A stretch of DNA of 64,000 nucleotides from Saccharofermentans sp. (GCA_024682215.1 JAIKZM010000162.1:1-64000), one strand, 5' to 3'; positions 18,688 to 29,225 are shown, numbered from the stretch's first letter. Translations and numbers: made by a program. The notes: generated from the sequence alone by a model not told the origin.

Positions 18688-21027
18688 TCAGTTTAGGAAT
18701 CGTTCTTTCAAACGCTTTTCATCATCGAAGATAAGGTTATACTGGATCATCTCCAGCGTAGTTAAGTTATCCGCCAGCGGAGAAGCTTTGGGTGATGCGT
18801 AACGGTTTCCTTCAGAATCCCATGCTCCGAGTGCCGTGATCGCAGGTATACGCTCATGAAGATCAAGAAGGTACAAGTCATAGTCAGTAAGCTTTATTCC
18901 GGCATATTTAAATACCGTGCTGGCGAAATAATTTGTCGATAAAGTATTGAGCTTCCCGAATGAATCTTCTTCCTCAATGTCGTAATTTGCCCAGATAACA
19001 TAAGGGACATAGTAATTGTTTATGTCACCGCCGTCTTTTCTGTGGTTGTTAAGGACTTCATTGGCATCATCATCAAAAGAAGGCTGATGATCACCGTACA
19101 TTGCGATTATCGTCGGTTCATCACAATTCGAGAAATACTCGATAAGCTCGCGGAAAGCATTATCACTTACCTTTATCAAAGAAAGATATTTGTTAATAGA
19201 AGGTGTAGCCTCAAAGTTTGTGACATAGACATTGTCAGCCGCTGCAAGTGTGTAATCCTGTGTGTAACCGCCATGATTCTGAATAGTTACGTTGAAGCAG
19301 AACCAGGGAGCATCAGATTTTTTCCTCCAGTTCTCATACATTGCCTCAACACTCTTGTAATCCGCAGAATCGCTCAGCATCTCACGGATAAGATCACTGC
19401 CGGGACGCTCTGTCTTGAAGTTATCCTCGAAAACGATCTCATCAAATCCGAAATGATTGTAGACCTCCGAACGTCTGTATCCGGAAGTGTAATACGGATG
19501 ATAAGCAACCGTGTGATACGGCATCGGCTGGCTCTTAAGGACTTCAGCAACTGAAGGAAGATCCGCATTGACATACTGCGTATACGGAACCGAACCATAA
19601 GGCAGGAACTGTAAAGATGACCTCAAAAGGATCTCAAACTCGGTGTTTGCAGTCGGTCCGCCGGTTACGGACATGCTGAGATAACCCTTACGTGTGTTCT
19701 CTTTAAGACTGCGGATATACGGCATATAATCCTGATTCGTCTTTATGTCATATACCACGGAAAGGTCAGAAAATGCCTCGTTTTGAATGAATATAATGTT
19801 GGGGGATTTGTAAGAATCCTTCTTACCCGAAGATGCTTTCTTGAGCGCATCATCCACCTGCTGAACATCATAATTCTCGAGCGATATCTTCTTAATGGCA
19901 TTCATGTTACTCATGAAATACGGTATATAGCCCGTATACTTTACGTTGGTGTTATAATCCCACCCTACTCCGAAAACATTTCTGTATATCATTCCGTTGC
20001 TGAACGTAAAGATAACACATGCAATGAGACCGATCTCTATTCCGGAGCGTATGGCGATCTCTTTTACTCCCGGTTTTTCGTGTTTGGGGAACTTAAGGAT
20101 AATGGTTAATGCAGCCGCAATAACCAGTATCACAATAGCTGTCCAAAACCATATTGAGGGCCTGTATGTGTATTTTCCGGCAACTTCCATTGCAGTCCTT
20201 ATTACCGTAAGGTCACCGAACATTACAAAATTGCCGCGGAACTGATAGACGATATCATTAACAAGTCCGATCAGATATGACAGTCCGAGGCTGACAAAAG
20301 CACCGGTCTTAACACCTCTGGTAATGACATCGATAAAGACCTGAATTATCAGCCAATAAAGGATGTTGTATCCAACCATATAGGTGGCCATGTTCATCTT
20401 TGATCCTATCTGAAATTCGACCAGCAAACAGGAACAAAACGATATAAACAAAACAAAAGCTGCCTTAAACAGTACCGGATGCGCGGAAGGAAAACTCTTG
20501 ACCGACTTAAAGAAAACCGGCCAGTCGATAACAAACGCACCCCAGACAATAAACGCAAAGACGATCCTGAAAAGACTTACCCAGTTTCCTAAAGACAGGT
20601 ATGTAGTAAAAGGCTCATGTATAAATGCCGTTTTGATCGTAAGAATGTAATAGAATACGACAAATCCAAATACCGGCCTGAAATAGTTGATCAGCGATTT
20701 GATGCCCTTCTCATCGTTGTTTCTGAATTTGATCCTGTACCGGAAGACCAGGAACAGGATCGGGAAAAGCACCACGCACATAATGACCATTCGTGCAACG
20801 TACAGGTCCTTCATGACTGTGAGGACACTTGAGTTGAGCCCGGACAGATTTTGATTGGTTGCAGCCACTAACGGGTCAGATGAAGAAGCACTGCCTCCTT
20901 CGCCGTTTGCCACGATAAACTTATATCCGGTACTGATCACTCCAAATCCATCGATAAGGATATATGCGATCAGCGCCAATATTGCTTCTAATATGCATAT
21001 CAGGTTCTTATTTTTCAGTTTAGACAC
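18688..21027 (-). CDS. LTA synthase-family sulfatase / phosphoglycerol transferase
   Basis: N-terminal TM bundle; PNIIFIQNEAFSDL; TGGPTANTEFEILLRSS; MYGDHQPSF. Confidence 0.88.
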   Translation of the reverse strand: MSKLKNKNLICILEAILALIAYILIDGFGVISTGYKFIVANGEGGSASSSDPLVAATNQNLSGLNSSVLTVMKDLYVARMVIMCVVLFPILFLVFRYRIKFRNNDEKGIKSLINYFRPVFGFVVFYYILTIKTAFIHEPFTTYLSLGNWVSLFRIVFAFIVWGAFVIDWPVFFKSVKSFPSAHPVLFKAAFVLFISFCSCLLVEFQIGSKMNMATYMVGYNILYWLIIQVFIDVITRGVKTGAFVSLGLSYLIGLVNDIVYQFRGNFVMFGDLTVIRTAMEVAGKYTYRPSIWFWTAIVILVIAAALTIILKFPKHEKPGVKEIAIRSGIEIGLIACVIFTFSNGMIYRNVFGVGWDYNTNVKYTGYIPYFMSNMNAIKKISLENYDVQQVDDALKKASSGKKDSYKSPNIIFIQNEAFSDLSVVYDIKTNQDYMPYIRSLKENTRKGYLSMSVTGGPTANTEFEILLRSSLQFLPYGSVPYTQYVNADLPSVAEVLKSQPMPYHTVAYHPYYTSGYRRSEVYNHFGFDEIVFEDNFKTERPGSDLIREMLSDSADYKSVEAMYENWRKKSDAPWFCFNVTIQNHGGYTQDYTLAAADNVYVTNFEATPSINKYLSLIKVSDNAFRELIEYFSNCDEPTIIAMYGDHQPSFDDDANEVLNNHRKDGGDINNYYVPYVIWANYDIEEEDSFGKLNTLSTNYFASTVFKYAGIKLTDYDLYLLDLHERIPAITALGAWDSEGNRYASPKASPLADNLTTLEMIQYNLIFDDEKRLKERFLN

Positions 21028-21107
21028 AGTTTGGCAGCTGCCTTTCTAATAAAATCTTGATATTTATTATAAAACTTTTAGAAGCAATCTACAAAACTGT
21101 CCCGATA

Positions 21108-21560
21108 TCACAGTCTTTGAAGCATATTCTCAGGATCTTCAGCCGCCTTGACCTTATCATTAGCCATGACGATCATTCCTTCTTCATCGATGAGATAGGT
21201 CGTTCTTACCACTCCCATGGAAACCTTGCCGTAATTCTTCTTTTCCTTCCAAACATCATATTCCTGAATAACGCGTTTGTCGGGATCGGAAAGCAGAGTG
21301 AATCCGAGATTGTAATTGGTCTCGAATTTCTTGTGAGATGCTACTGAATCCTTGCTTATCCCGAGTACGACTGCACCCTTTGACCTGATCTGCGGGAGCC
21401 TCTCCGAAAAGCCGCATGCCTGCTTTGTACACCCGGACGTATTGTCCTTGGGATAAAAATACAGGATTACTTTCGTTCCTCTGTATTCAGACAAACTGTG
21501 GATCTTTCCGTTTTGATCTTCCAGTTCAAAATCAGGTGCTTTTGTTCCAATCTCAAGCAT
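21108..21560 (-). CDS. bcp: thioredoxin-dependent peroxiredoxin, Bcp/PrxQ-like
   Basis: MLEIGTKAPDFELEDQNGKIHSLSEYRGTKVILYFYPKDNTSGCTKQACGF. Confidence 0.92.
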   Translation of the reverse strand: MLEIGTKAPDFELEDQNGKIHSLSEYRGTKVILYFYPKDNTSGCTKQACGFSERLPQIRSKGAVVLGISKDSVASHKKFETNYNLGFTLLSDPDKRVIQEYDVWKEKKNYGKVSMGVVRTTYLIDEEGMIVMANDKVKAAEDPENMLQRL

Positions 21561-21613
21561 ATATAACCTCACATCTAAAATGTTTCCGATGTTCCGGTTA
21601 AGATTCTACACCT

Positions 21614-22675
21614 TTACCCTACCTTGGAGTAATCGAAAGTTTTGTTATTGCCGTCCATATCCGTGTAATAGATCAGCTTCTTTTTGTGATCCCACGAAGT
21701 CAGCGTGCCACCCCAGAGTGGTGCGAAAAAGTCATCATTGGCATCATATTTACTTCCGTTGTGGTCTTCTTTGTAATGGCATGCGATCGACGTTTTTTCT
21801 TTCTTAAACCCGTCTTCCAACTCACGCTGTTCGTCTGTCATCATAAAGTAAGACAGACAGTTTGGTCTTCCCATTACATATGTCGGATCAACATGATAAT
21901 TCTTCCCGTTTATAGTCAGGTAGGACCATTCGTGTCCTTCCCCTGAATAATTGTTTCCGCCAGCTACCGTAGCATCAACACCGGCCTGAAGAAGGAAATA
22001 AGAATATGCCGTCGAGCATTCGGAACATATTCCTGTCTTTCTGGTCAGGAATTTGTAAGCAGAAAAAACCATGGAGGTATCATCCTTCATCTTTTCGAAG
22101 GATTCGTAATCATAGGTATAGTTATTCGAAATATAAAGATAGAGTGCCAGGGCTTTTTCAAAATCAGAATAATCATCCCTTAAGTTCTCATTTAAGATGT
22201 CTGTCACGAGTTTCTCAAATTCCGCTTCTTTGGCTGCGAGCTCCTCTTTAGAGATCTTATACTGAAATTTGGCTCTTCCGTCCTTGAAAGCTCCGCCATA
22301 ACTTGACTCGGTATATATATAATACAAAGGCTGAAGCTGGCACGGAAACTGTCCTATCATCCAATCATAGGTATGCTCATCCTTAACTTCGAAACTGTCT
22401 TCACCGTTCTGTACTGCTTTGATATAGTTGCAGTAAGCCTGATACATGTCTTCACCCATGATGTCACGGAAAATGGAAGATATGACGACAGGCTTAAATT
22501 CAAAGTGTCCTCTCGCTTCAGTCGTTATCGTGGCTTCAGTGCTCTCGACGGTTACAGACGATGTTCCCGAAACAAAAGGATCATTCTTAATTGAATCTGG
22601 TGTTTTTACTGCACATCCCGCTATGTAACAGGACACTACAAAAACACTAATCAGGTTAAGCAATCTTCTTTTCAT
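21614..22675 (-). CDS. transglutaminase-like domain lipoprotein
   Basis: CYIAGC lipobox; RKTGICSECSTAYSYFLLQAGVDATVAGGNN...GHEWSYLTINGKNYHVDPTY. Confidence 0.85.
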   Translation of the reverse strand: MKRRLLNLISVFVVSCYIAGCAVKTPDSIKNDPFVSGTSSVTVESTEATITTEARGHFEFKPVVISSIFRDIMGEDMYQAYCNYIKAVQNGEDSFEVKDEHTYDWMIGQFPCQLQPLYYIYTESSYGGAFKDGRAKFQYKISKEELAAKEAEFEKLVTDILNENLRDDYSDFEKALALYLYISNNYTYDYESFEKMKDDTSMVFSAYKFLTRKTGICSECSTAYSYFLLQAGVDATVAGGNNYSGEGHEWSYLTINGKNYHVDPTYVMGRPNCLSYFMMTDEQRELEDGFKKEKTSIACHYKEDHNGSKYDANDDFFAPLWGGTLTSWDHKKKLIYYTDMDGNNKTFDYSKVG

Positions 22676-22766
22676 ATGTTAACTCTCAAAAATAACAAAT
22701 AATATAGGCTTTTGGGCCGTCAGGATTATACATCAGAGCAATTATTATAATTGAGGAAGATTTAAG

Positions 22767-23168
22767 TTATTTCGCTGATCTGTTTAAGTATTCACGTGCA
22801 TTAAACGTTTCTTTTGTTTTTTCCTTTTTATCTGATCCGGGTGCTGACCCCATAACATATGTATCTCCTGAGACACGGTCAATATAAAAATATACATGTG
22901 CAGCAGTATAGGAACGCCAATATACTACCGCCGTATCATCATTTGAGAGTTCTTTATCTATATCCCAATAACAAGGTGCTTCCCCTTTGTAATTCTCAAG
23001 ATCATATACATCGTTCAGATAATTTGTTATTGCAGAAAGTGCCTGTTCATTTGTAAGTGCAGCCTGTGTTGCTACAGATGTGTTACGCTCTTTGGTTCTG
23101 CTGACGCATGCCGTCATAGTAAACAAAACAAAGACAATTAAAACTGCTGATATAAGATTTCTTTTCAT
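22767..23168 (-). CDS. hypothetical lipoprotein
   Basis: MKRNLISAVLIVFVLFTMTACVSR lipobox; SD ggaggaaac-like. Confidence 0.75.
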   Translation of the reverse strand: MKRNLISAVLIVFVLFTMTACVSRTKERNTSVATQAALTNEQALSAITNYLNDVYDLENYKGEAPCYWDIDKELSNDDTAVVYWRSYTAAHVYFYIDRVSGDTYVMGSAPGSDKKEKTKETFNAREYLNRSAK

Positions 23169-23249
23169 CTTGTTTCCTCCATGTGAATAGCCATTATACC
23201 AGAAACAATATGCATGTCATGTGCTTTTTGACTTCGTTTCTTTCCTGTC

Positions 23250-23456
23250 AGGAATAAAGATCTTTATGCTTGTTCCTTCCCTTCTTTCAGATATCAGCAA
23301 AAACAAGGGAACGTCATAACGATACACGACAGACCGCTGAAAACAAAACTCGGCCAATATAATTACGTCATCGAAACCGAAGGTCTCTCTTACAAGGATT
23401 ACTGCATGATCGAAGGCAAGACCAATATGGTCTTCAGATTCCTCGGCTGCTACTGA
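23250..23456 (+). pseudogene. possible C-terminal remnant of a prephenate dehydratase (ACT-domain end)
   Basis: In-frame translation ...QGNVITIHDRPLKTKLGQYNYVIETEGLSYKDYCMIEGKTNMVFRFLGCY*; resembles SRPLKTKLGEY...EG...FLGSY at PheA C-termini; no start codon. Confidence 0.35.
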
Positions 23457-23478
23457 TGCGGGTAATTCAGATATCAGG

Positions 23479-24021
23479 TCAGGCTTTTATATCTTCCTCA
23501 AGCTTGAGGCCCCTGTCATATATACTTTGGAGTTCTTCAGGCGACAGGTAAGTCGTCGTCATTGACTGATAATCTCTGGCCACATCATAAAATCCGCGGT
23601 TATTCGTCAGGCTTTCCTCACGGAAGTCTTTTTGGAATGTAAAGTAGTAATAAGCGCTGTCGCCCAAACTCTTTGTCTTTCCGCTCTTATTCAGATATGG
23701 GGATTTGAACTCTACGGACATGCTGTCATGTCCAAGCTTTGAAATCGTTACCGTTGCCTTTCGCTCATCGCTTTTCGCAGGTGCCTTTATAACCGCTTTC
23801 TTAAAGATCGGGCCGATCAGTCCGCCTTCAAAATAATAATCAGTACCGTTCTCAGTTATATAAAAACCGTTATCGACCTGTTCGGTAACATATCCGGATT
23901 CTCTTAACTCGTCGACTTTCTCGCTTATGTTGCCTGAACATCCACTCATTCCAAGCAGAATGCCTGCGCTTAACAACAGAACAGCTTTCTTAAGCAAAAT
24001 TTCCGTCTTTCGAAAATACAT
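23479..24021 (-). CDS. hypothetical lipoprotein
   Basis: ILLGMSGC lipobox. Confidence 0.75.
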   Translation of the reverse strand: MYFRKTEILLKKAVLLLSAGILLGMSGCSGNISEKVDELRESGYVTEQVDNGFYITENGTDYYFEGGLIGPIFKKAVIKAPAKSDERKATVTISKLGHDSMSVEFKSPYLNKSGKTKSLGDSAYYYFTFQKDFREESLTNNRGFYDVARDYQSMTTTYLSPEELQSIYDRGLKLEEDIKA

Positions 24022-24121
24022 TATCTGTACCTCTCAACTTACGAGTAATCATTTATCAGAGAGAGGTATATACTTCCGTGTGACCAAAAACAATTCGAAG
24101 TTATGGCAAACCTGTAGCAGA

Positions 24122-24625
24122 TTAATCCGTGTAAGTAATGTGTCCGCCGACTGTCTTTTCAGCAAATCCCTTTTCACCGTCATCAAGGAGCCTGACCACA
24201 AATATGTGTATTCCTTTGCTTTCCGGATGATCTTTGTATTCTCTTTGCTGGGTATAGGAGATCTGTTCATAAGTCTTACCGGTATCAGTCTCAACGTTTT
24301 GAAAAATAATGGCTACCGAATAGTAAGTTGTCTTGCCGTGATCGATCCTTTCCGATTCACCGCCGGTAGATATCTTTTCATAACATACGATATTGCCGTC
24401 AATGCTTTTGAAAAAATCATCCCACTCTTTATAAAGATCATGGGTATCCTTAATGTCATCTGAAAACAGTGAAACAAGCTTATCAATATCTTTGTTCCTG
24501 AGGTATTCAAAGTTCTTTTTTGCTTCCCTCTTGGCACTTAAAGAAGGCAAAAAGCCGCCGCAGGAGGAAAAAGAGATGATCATGACTATCGTAAGTACCA
24601 GAGCAATTACTTTCTTGATTCTCAT
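24122..24625 (-). CDS. DUF5104-like lipoprotein
   Basis: FSSCGG lipobox; NKDIDKLVSLFSDDIKD...FFKSIDGNIVCYE. Confidence 0.7.
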   Translation of the reverse strand: MRIKKVIALVLTIVMIISFSSCGGFLPSLSAKREAKKNFEYLRNKDIDKLVSLFSDDIKDTHDLYKEWDDFFKSIDGNIVCYEKISTGGESERIDHGKTTYYSVAIIFQNVETDTGKTYEQISYTQQREYKDHPESKGIHIFVVRLLDDGEKGFAEKTVGGHITYTD

Positions 24626-25119
24626 ATCTTTTTGCCCACTATCTCACAGACAAGCTCTTTTGAACCGTCTTCATTTATCTTTACATATTCCCAGCGGAAG
24701 CTCTTTTCAGTGATGTCAGAAAAGATCCAATATGTACTCTCCTCATCAAGCACCTTTCCCACGAGCCTGTCGCCTTCCTTTTTGAAGGTCAGCCTTTTCA
24801 TGTTGCCGGAGCATGTGTAGACAACATCATACCATTTAGCAGAAGGGTTAAAGATCCTGAGCGATGATCCGTATTCCCCGTCAGGCTGGGGATCGTCAGC
24901 TCTGGTAGCTCTTGAAGGGAAAATAAAGATATCCTGTACACCACTGCCGTCCAAGACGCGCCTGAATATCCATTCGCCTTTGACATGGCGCTTTTCGCCC
25001 TTTACATACTCATCGTAGTAATCGCAGTCCCAGTCTCCTAATAAAGGAGCAAACCAGTCGAACTGATCAGGTATCCTGTCTGTCTTTCCGCTTAACAGCG
25101 CCTCTGAAAAAGTATCCAT
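24622..25119 (-). CDS. conserved hypothetical protein (lipocalin/DUF1579-like)
   Basis: ORF overlapping 24122..24625 start by 4 nt; FAPLLGDWDCDYYDEY...GEWIFRRVLDGSGVQDIFIFPSR. Confidence 0.65.
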   Translation of the reverse strand: MDTFSEALLSGKTDRIPDQFDWFAPLLGDWDCDYYDEYVKGEKRHVKGEWIFRRVLDGSGVQDIFIFPSRATRADDPQPDGEYGSSLRIFNPSAKWYDVVYTCSGNMKRLTFKKEGDRLVGKVLDEESTYWIFSDITEKSFRWEYVKINEDGSKELVCEIVGKKI

Positions 25120-25311
25120 GCTATCCCATGTCCTTAATACTGAATTTAATCAATATATTATTTGAAAACACAAGATTTTCCAACACAGATTAATTTATTT
25201 TGATTGTCAAACTATTGCCCCACATTTGCCTAACTTATCCGTATTTAATTTCCTCAGGTAAGAATACTATGACGCTAACCGGATGGTTATTTTGGATAAA
25301 GGGAATAGTAA

Positions 25312-26097
25312 ATGAATTATAAGATATATAACAACAATTCAAAGGACTGGGTCTTACTGATCCACGGCTTAGGCGGATCCATCAAGACATGGAAGTATCA
25401 GATAAAGGATCTGCAGGATTTCAACGTAATCGCCGTAGATCTCGAAGGCCACGGCGGCTCTTCCATAAGAAAGACCAGGCATCTGTTATCCGAATCGGCA
25501 ACAGAGATAAACAAGGTGCTTATTCAGGAGAATATCGACAGAGTACATATCATCTCCTTATCGCTCGGCACCCTTGTCGCAATGGAGTTTGCTTATCTGT
25601 ACAAGGAAAAGGTCAGGTCTATCGTACTTGCCGGTTTCGTTATGAATCTCGGCTTCGGATACAAGACACTTCTCGCCTTTGTCGAAGGATTCAAATACAT
25701 AATCCCCAAAAGGTTCTTCTATCCGATGTTTGCGAATCTCATGATGCCTAACAAGAACCATAAGAAGTCCAGGGACATCTTTATCAGAGAATCTTTCAAG
25801 ATGACTTCCGAAGCTTTCAGGATGTGGCTTACGGAATTATTCAGGACACAGTTCAAGCTTAAGGACTATATCCTCTCGATAAAGGAGAATCACCTGCCCG
25901 TCTTCCTTATTTCAGGCAAAGAAGACTATTTCTTCGTTAACAGTGTAAGAAAGACACACAGGGAGATGAGCGATTCTTCCCTTTGCTTCATCGAGAAGTG
26001 CGGTCATGTCTGCAGCATCGAAAAATATGAGTTGTTCAACGACCTGGTGATCAAGTTCCTGAACGGACTTAAAGTCCCTGCCGTTACGACTGCCTAA
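25312..26097 (+). CDS. alpha/beta hydrolase
   Basis: VLLIHGLGGSIKTWKYQ; AVDLEGHGGSS; ISLSLGTLVAMEFA; EKCGHVC. Confidence 0.88.
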   Translation: MNYKIYNNNSKDWVLLIHGLGGSIKTWKYQIKDLQDFNVIAVDLEGHGGSSIRKTRHLLSESATEINKVLIQENIDRVHIISLSLGTLVAMEFAYLYKEKVRSIVLAGFVMNLGFGYKTLLAFVEGFKYIIPKRFFYPMFANLMMPNKNHKKSRDIFIRESFKMTSEAFRMWLTELFRTQFKLKDYILSIKENHLPVFLISGKEDYFFVNSVRKTHREMSDSSLCFIEKCGHVCSIEKYELFNDLVIKFLNGLKVPAVTTA

Positions 26098-26100
26098 GCG

Positions 26101-26298
26101 TTATGCCTTTGGAGGATCCCGACGAAAAGTCCTCAGGTCTTCAGCATCATTTTGCTGCTTCTTTTTCCTGATAAGGATGACGAGAACCGCAATGCTGGCG
26201 ACAGCAACAGCACCAATAAAGATCAAGACAACGATAATGGCGCCTCCAAGAACAGCAAATGAACCGGGACCAATCATGTCAAATGAAAACGGATACAT
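26101..26298 (-). CDS. small single-TM membrane protein
   Basis: 65 aa; SD aaggagg; one TM segment and basic C-terminal tail. Confidence 0.6.
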   Translation of the reverse strand: MYPFSFDMIGPGSFAVLGGAIIVVLIFIGAVAVASIAVLVILIRKKKQQNDAEDLRTFRRDPPKA

Positions 26299-26299
26299 A

Positions 26300-27367
26300 T
26301 CAGGCAGCCTCCTTTTCAGGTTTCAGTATATACAAAGACAAAAGAAAACACACAGCCGAAGTGATCACAAGGATCAGAACGTTAACGGTAAGGCTGCTGC
26401 TTCTGACGAACCAGGATATGATAGCACCTGCAAACAGCGCAACTGTAGTAACTCCAAAGGCCGCGCCCGGAGCGATCTTTATGACTGAAATCACCATGCC
26501 CAGAGTTACTGCGGTAGTCATGCTGAAAAGCGTGATGCCGATCAGGGATACGATCATCAGCTTGTCTCCCAGGACAAGAAACGGAAGCGCACCGATGATG
26601 CAGATAAAAGCCGTCTTGCGTATGCCTATCTTATCAGACAGGAAGCCGCCCAAAGCCTTGCCGATCCCCATAAACACATAGAACAGGACAGACTCGACCA
26701 GAGTTTTCTTCCATGTCATCGGTATGCCGTATCCGATGTAAGATCTGACCGCAACTATAAAGAAAACCGCAAGTGCAACGATAACCGCACTTCTCCCGGC
26801 AATGACATAATTAAAGCCCTCGCATTCGTCTGATTCCCTGGGGTTATTTTTGTAAAGCTTCTCCCCTGCGATCACCAAAGGCATCATCAAGGCACAAAGC
26901 AAAGCGATCCACCAAAAAGACATATCGATTGACGCAAGAACCTGCCCAAGTATGACACCGAAAGAGCCACCGCTTACAAACACTGCGACAGGTGTAAGTT
27001 TTCCGCCTGAAGTCCTTATGGTAAGCTCTGCACCAGCAACATGTATCATGGCATTACCGGTAGAAAGGAGCACCAAAGATAACCAGAACAAAGCTCCTTC
27101 TGCATTGGCAACAAAGAATATGAGAAATCCTGACAAAAGCAACGGAACAGATAGGATCCCCTGCTTGAACTTTTCCATCAGATCACGAAGCGCACCCCAA
27201 AAGAACTGCGGGACAAAGGCTATGCAATTGTAGAGCAGTGCCACCATCGTAATGAAGGCCGGATCCCTGAATATCCTGTAGAGCATGAAATAGCACACCA
27301 CTTCATTCATCATGTGGATGACAAAGTAAAGTACTGCGGCTTTTGCTGCCCTTTGCTTAACGGTCAT
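26300..27367 (-). CDS. MFS transporter
   Basis: ~10-12 hydrophobic segments; GIGKALGGFLSDKIGIRKT loop. Confidence 0.8.
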   Translation of the reverse strand: MTVKQRAAKAAVLYFVIHMMNEVVCYFMLYRIFRDPAFITMVALLYNCIAFVPQFFWGALRDLMEKFKQGILSVPLLLSGFLIFFVANAEGALFWLSLVLLSTGNAMIHVAGAELTIRTSGGKLTPVAVFVSGGSFGVILGQVLASIDMSFWWIALLCALMMPLVIAGEKLYKNNPRESDECEGFNYVIAGRSAVIVALAVFFIVAVRSYIGYGIPMTWKKTLVESVLFYVFMGIGKALGGFLSDKIGIRKTAFICIIGALPFLVLGDKLMIVSLIGITLFSMTTAVTLGMVISVIKIAPGAAFGVTTVALFAGAIISWFVRSSSLTVNVLILVITSAVCFLLSLYILKPEKEAA

Positions 27368-27382
27368 GATAACTCCTTCCGT

Positions 27383-27745
27383 TCAAAGTATAAGTTTAAA
27401 TATCAATCCGCCGAGCGTCGTTCCAATGAAAAAAGATACACAGTTTAATATCAGTGATAACAAAAACGGTGATAGTTTTCTTGTATAAAGAAGTTTTCTG
27501 TAAAACAGTGCTTCAGTAATAAAAGCGGCAAGTTCCAATACAGTGATATACACCGCTCTCGGAACCGTTGTATAGGATCCCATTACCATTCCGGTTAAAA
27601 CGACGATCGGATTTGTAAGTACATTCACGAGAAGGATAACAGTAAGATCAAATCCTTTCCGTATTCCGATCAGGATTGCTGTTGCTTCTTCAAGGATAAT
27701 CGTAAGGAAAAGACATACAGAGAATACCAGAATGACATCTTTCAT
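27383..27745 (-). CDS. small integral membrane protein
   Basis: 120 aa, several TM segments; start overlaps stop of upstream gene by 4 nt. Confidence 0.6.
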   Translation of the reverse strand: MKDVILVFSVCLFLTIILEEATAILIGIRKGFDLTVILLVNVLTNPIVVLTGMVMGSYTTVPRAVYITVLELAAFITEALFYRKLLYTRKLSPFLLSLILNCVSFFIGTTLGGLIFKLIL

Positions 27746-28140
27746 AAAGTTTGAATTTTAAACATATAAAAAAAGCAAAGAACATAAGGTACTACGAAGA
27801 TCACATTACAGATAAGCGAGGTCACGAAGCCGTTCAGATTTCTGTCTCTGAGCACGAACTGCCAGACAAGTCCTTCAATGACAACACTTATAACGAAACA
27901 GATCAATGCCATGACATAATAACCCGCGGCATTGGTTCGGAAGATAAACAAGCCGGCAAAAAACAAGAGCACCGCAAATATGCTCACGCAAATATGCAAA
28001 AAGAACAGTATCCAATGATCTATATTCTTTTCAAGGCCGAAAAGTTTGGATAACACATGGCCGTAAATAAACGGAAAAGCAATACTCCAAATAAAAGGAA
28101 TAAGATAAATCAAGCTATTAATAACGAGAAAAATACCCAT
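27742..28140 (-). CDS. small integral membrane protein
   Basis: 132 aa, several TM segments; 4-nt overlap with next gene. Confidence 0.6.
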   Translation of the reverse strand: MGIFLVINSLIYLIPFIWSIAFPFIYGHVLSKLFGLEKNIDHWILFFLHICVSIFAVLLFFAGLFIFRTNAAGYYVMALICFVISVVIEGLVWQFVLRDRNLNGFVTSLICNVIFVVPYVLCFFYMFKIQTL

Positions 28141-28241
28141 TTTGTTATCACCCCGCTTAAGATCCGTATAAATAAAGCTTCATCCGCGTTGATTCGATTT
28201 TACACAAATCCTGCGGCATAGGCAAAGCCGGGATCAAACAC

Positions 28242-28269
28242 AAAAATGGCTCCGGCATAAGCCGGAGCC
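28242..28269 (-). terminator. rho-independent terminator
   Basis: GGCTCCGGC-ATAA-GCCGGAGCC perfect stem followed on minus strand by atttttg. Confidence 0.7.
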
Positions 28270-28290
28270 GGAAATTCAAGATGAAGGGAC

Positions 28291-28629
28291 TCAGTCGAAG
28301 TAATCATCGACCTTCTTGTTCGTCTTAAACTCGCTCAAAGCGTATCCGACAGCCTCGCGGCGGGTAACGGGTCTTCCGTGAAGATAGTATTCGTTACCTG
28401 ATACAGATCCCGTAACGCAGTCTATCCCGAGGCTTTCCCAGCCGGTTACGATAAGAGCCGAATAATAATCCCAGTAAAGTATCATGTTCGTCATGCGAAT
28501 GGAGTTATAAAGCTTTCCCAGGTCAAATAACAGTCTGCTGTCAGATGCCGTTTCACCGAGACTGCAGGAGGAAACGATCATCTGACCGTCTGTTTCGGAT
28601 CCCATTTTTTTCTCTTTTGTCATTAACAT
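28291..28629 (-). CDS. hypothetical protein
   Basis: 112 aa ORF with strong SD aggagg. Confidence 0.6.
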   Translation of the reverse strand: MLMTKEKKMGSETDGQMIVSSCSLGETASDSRLLFDLGKLYNSIRMTNMILYWDYYSALIVTGWESLGIDCVTGSVSGNEYYLHGRPVTRREAVGYALSEFKTNKKVDDYFD

Positions 28630-28874
28630 TGCTATGTCCTCCTGACGTTGATCTTCTTAATGGCTTAATTATCACAACAGCATCATCCTCCAACAATCAC
28701 TAAAGACCGTCCGATCTGATGCAAAATCAACACATTGCGCGTACTTTGTTGTTTTTTTGCCGTTTCCGCGATTTTGCCTAGTATTTATGTCAGAAGTTCT
28801 TTATAATATCGCCTTGTCGGCACCCGAAAGGCGTATCCGGCAATAAGTACTTATAGTTTTTGGAGGTTCTATTA

Positions 28875-29165
28875 ATGAACAAAGCAGAATTAGTTGAAGC
28901 AATGGCTAATAAGACAGGCATGTCCAAGGCTGCTACAGAGAGCGCTGTTAAGGCTTTCATCGATGTTGTTACAGATGAGCTCAAGAATGGCGGTAAGGTA
29001 CAGCTCGTAGGTTTCGGTACATTCGAAACAGTTCAGAAGGCTGCCAGAACAGGCCGTAATCCTCGTACAGGCGCTGAGACAAAGATCGCTGCTTGCACAG
29101 CTCCCAAGTTCAAGGCTGGTCAGGCACTCAAGGATCAGGTTAACTCTAAGAAGAGCAAGAAGTAA
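28875..29165 (+). CDS. hup: HU-family DNA-binding protein
   Basis: MNKAELVEAMANKTGMSKAATESAVKAFIDVVTDELKNGGKVQLVGFGTFETVQKAARTGRNPRTGAETKIAA; SD tggagg. Confidence 0.96.
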   Translation: MNKAELVEAMANKTGMSKAATESAVKAFIDVVTDELKNGGKVQLVGFGTFETVQKAARTGRNPRTGAETKIAACTAPKFKAGQALKDQVNSKKSKK

Positions 29166-29195
29166 TCCGATCCCGGTATTTATGCTTAAAAGAAT

Positions 29196-29225
29196 GGCTG
29201 TCCACTCAGGTGAACAGCCGTTTTT
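29196..29225 (+). terminator. rho-independent terminator of HU gene
   Basis: GGCTGTCCAC-tcag-GTGAACAGCC followed by gttttt. Confidence 0.75.
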
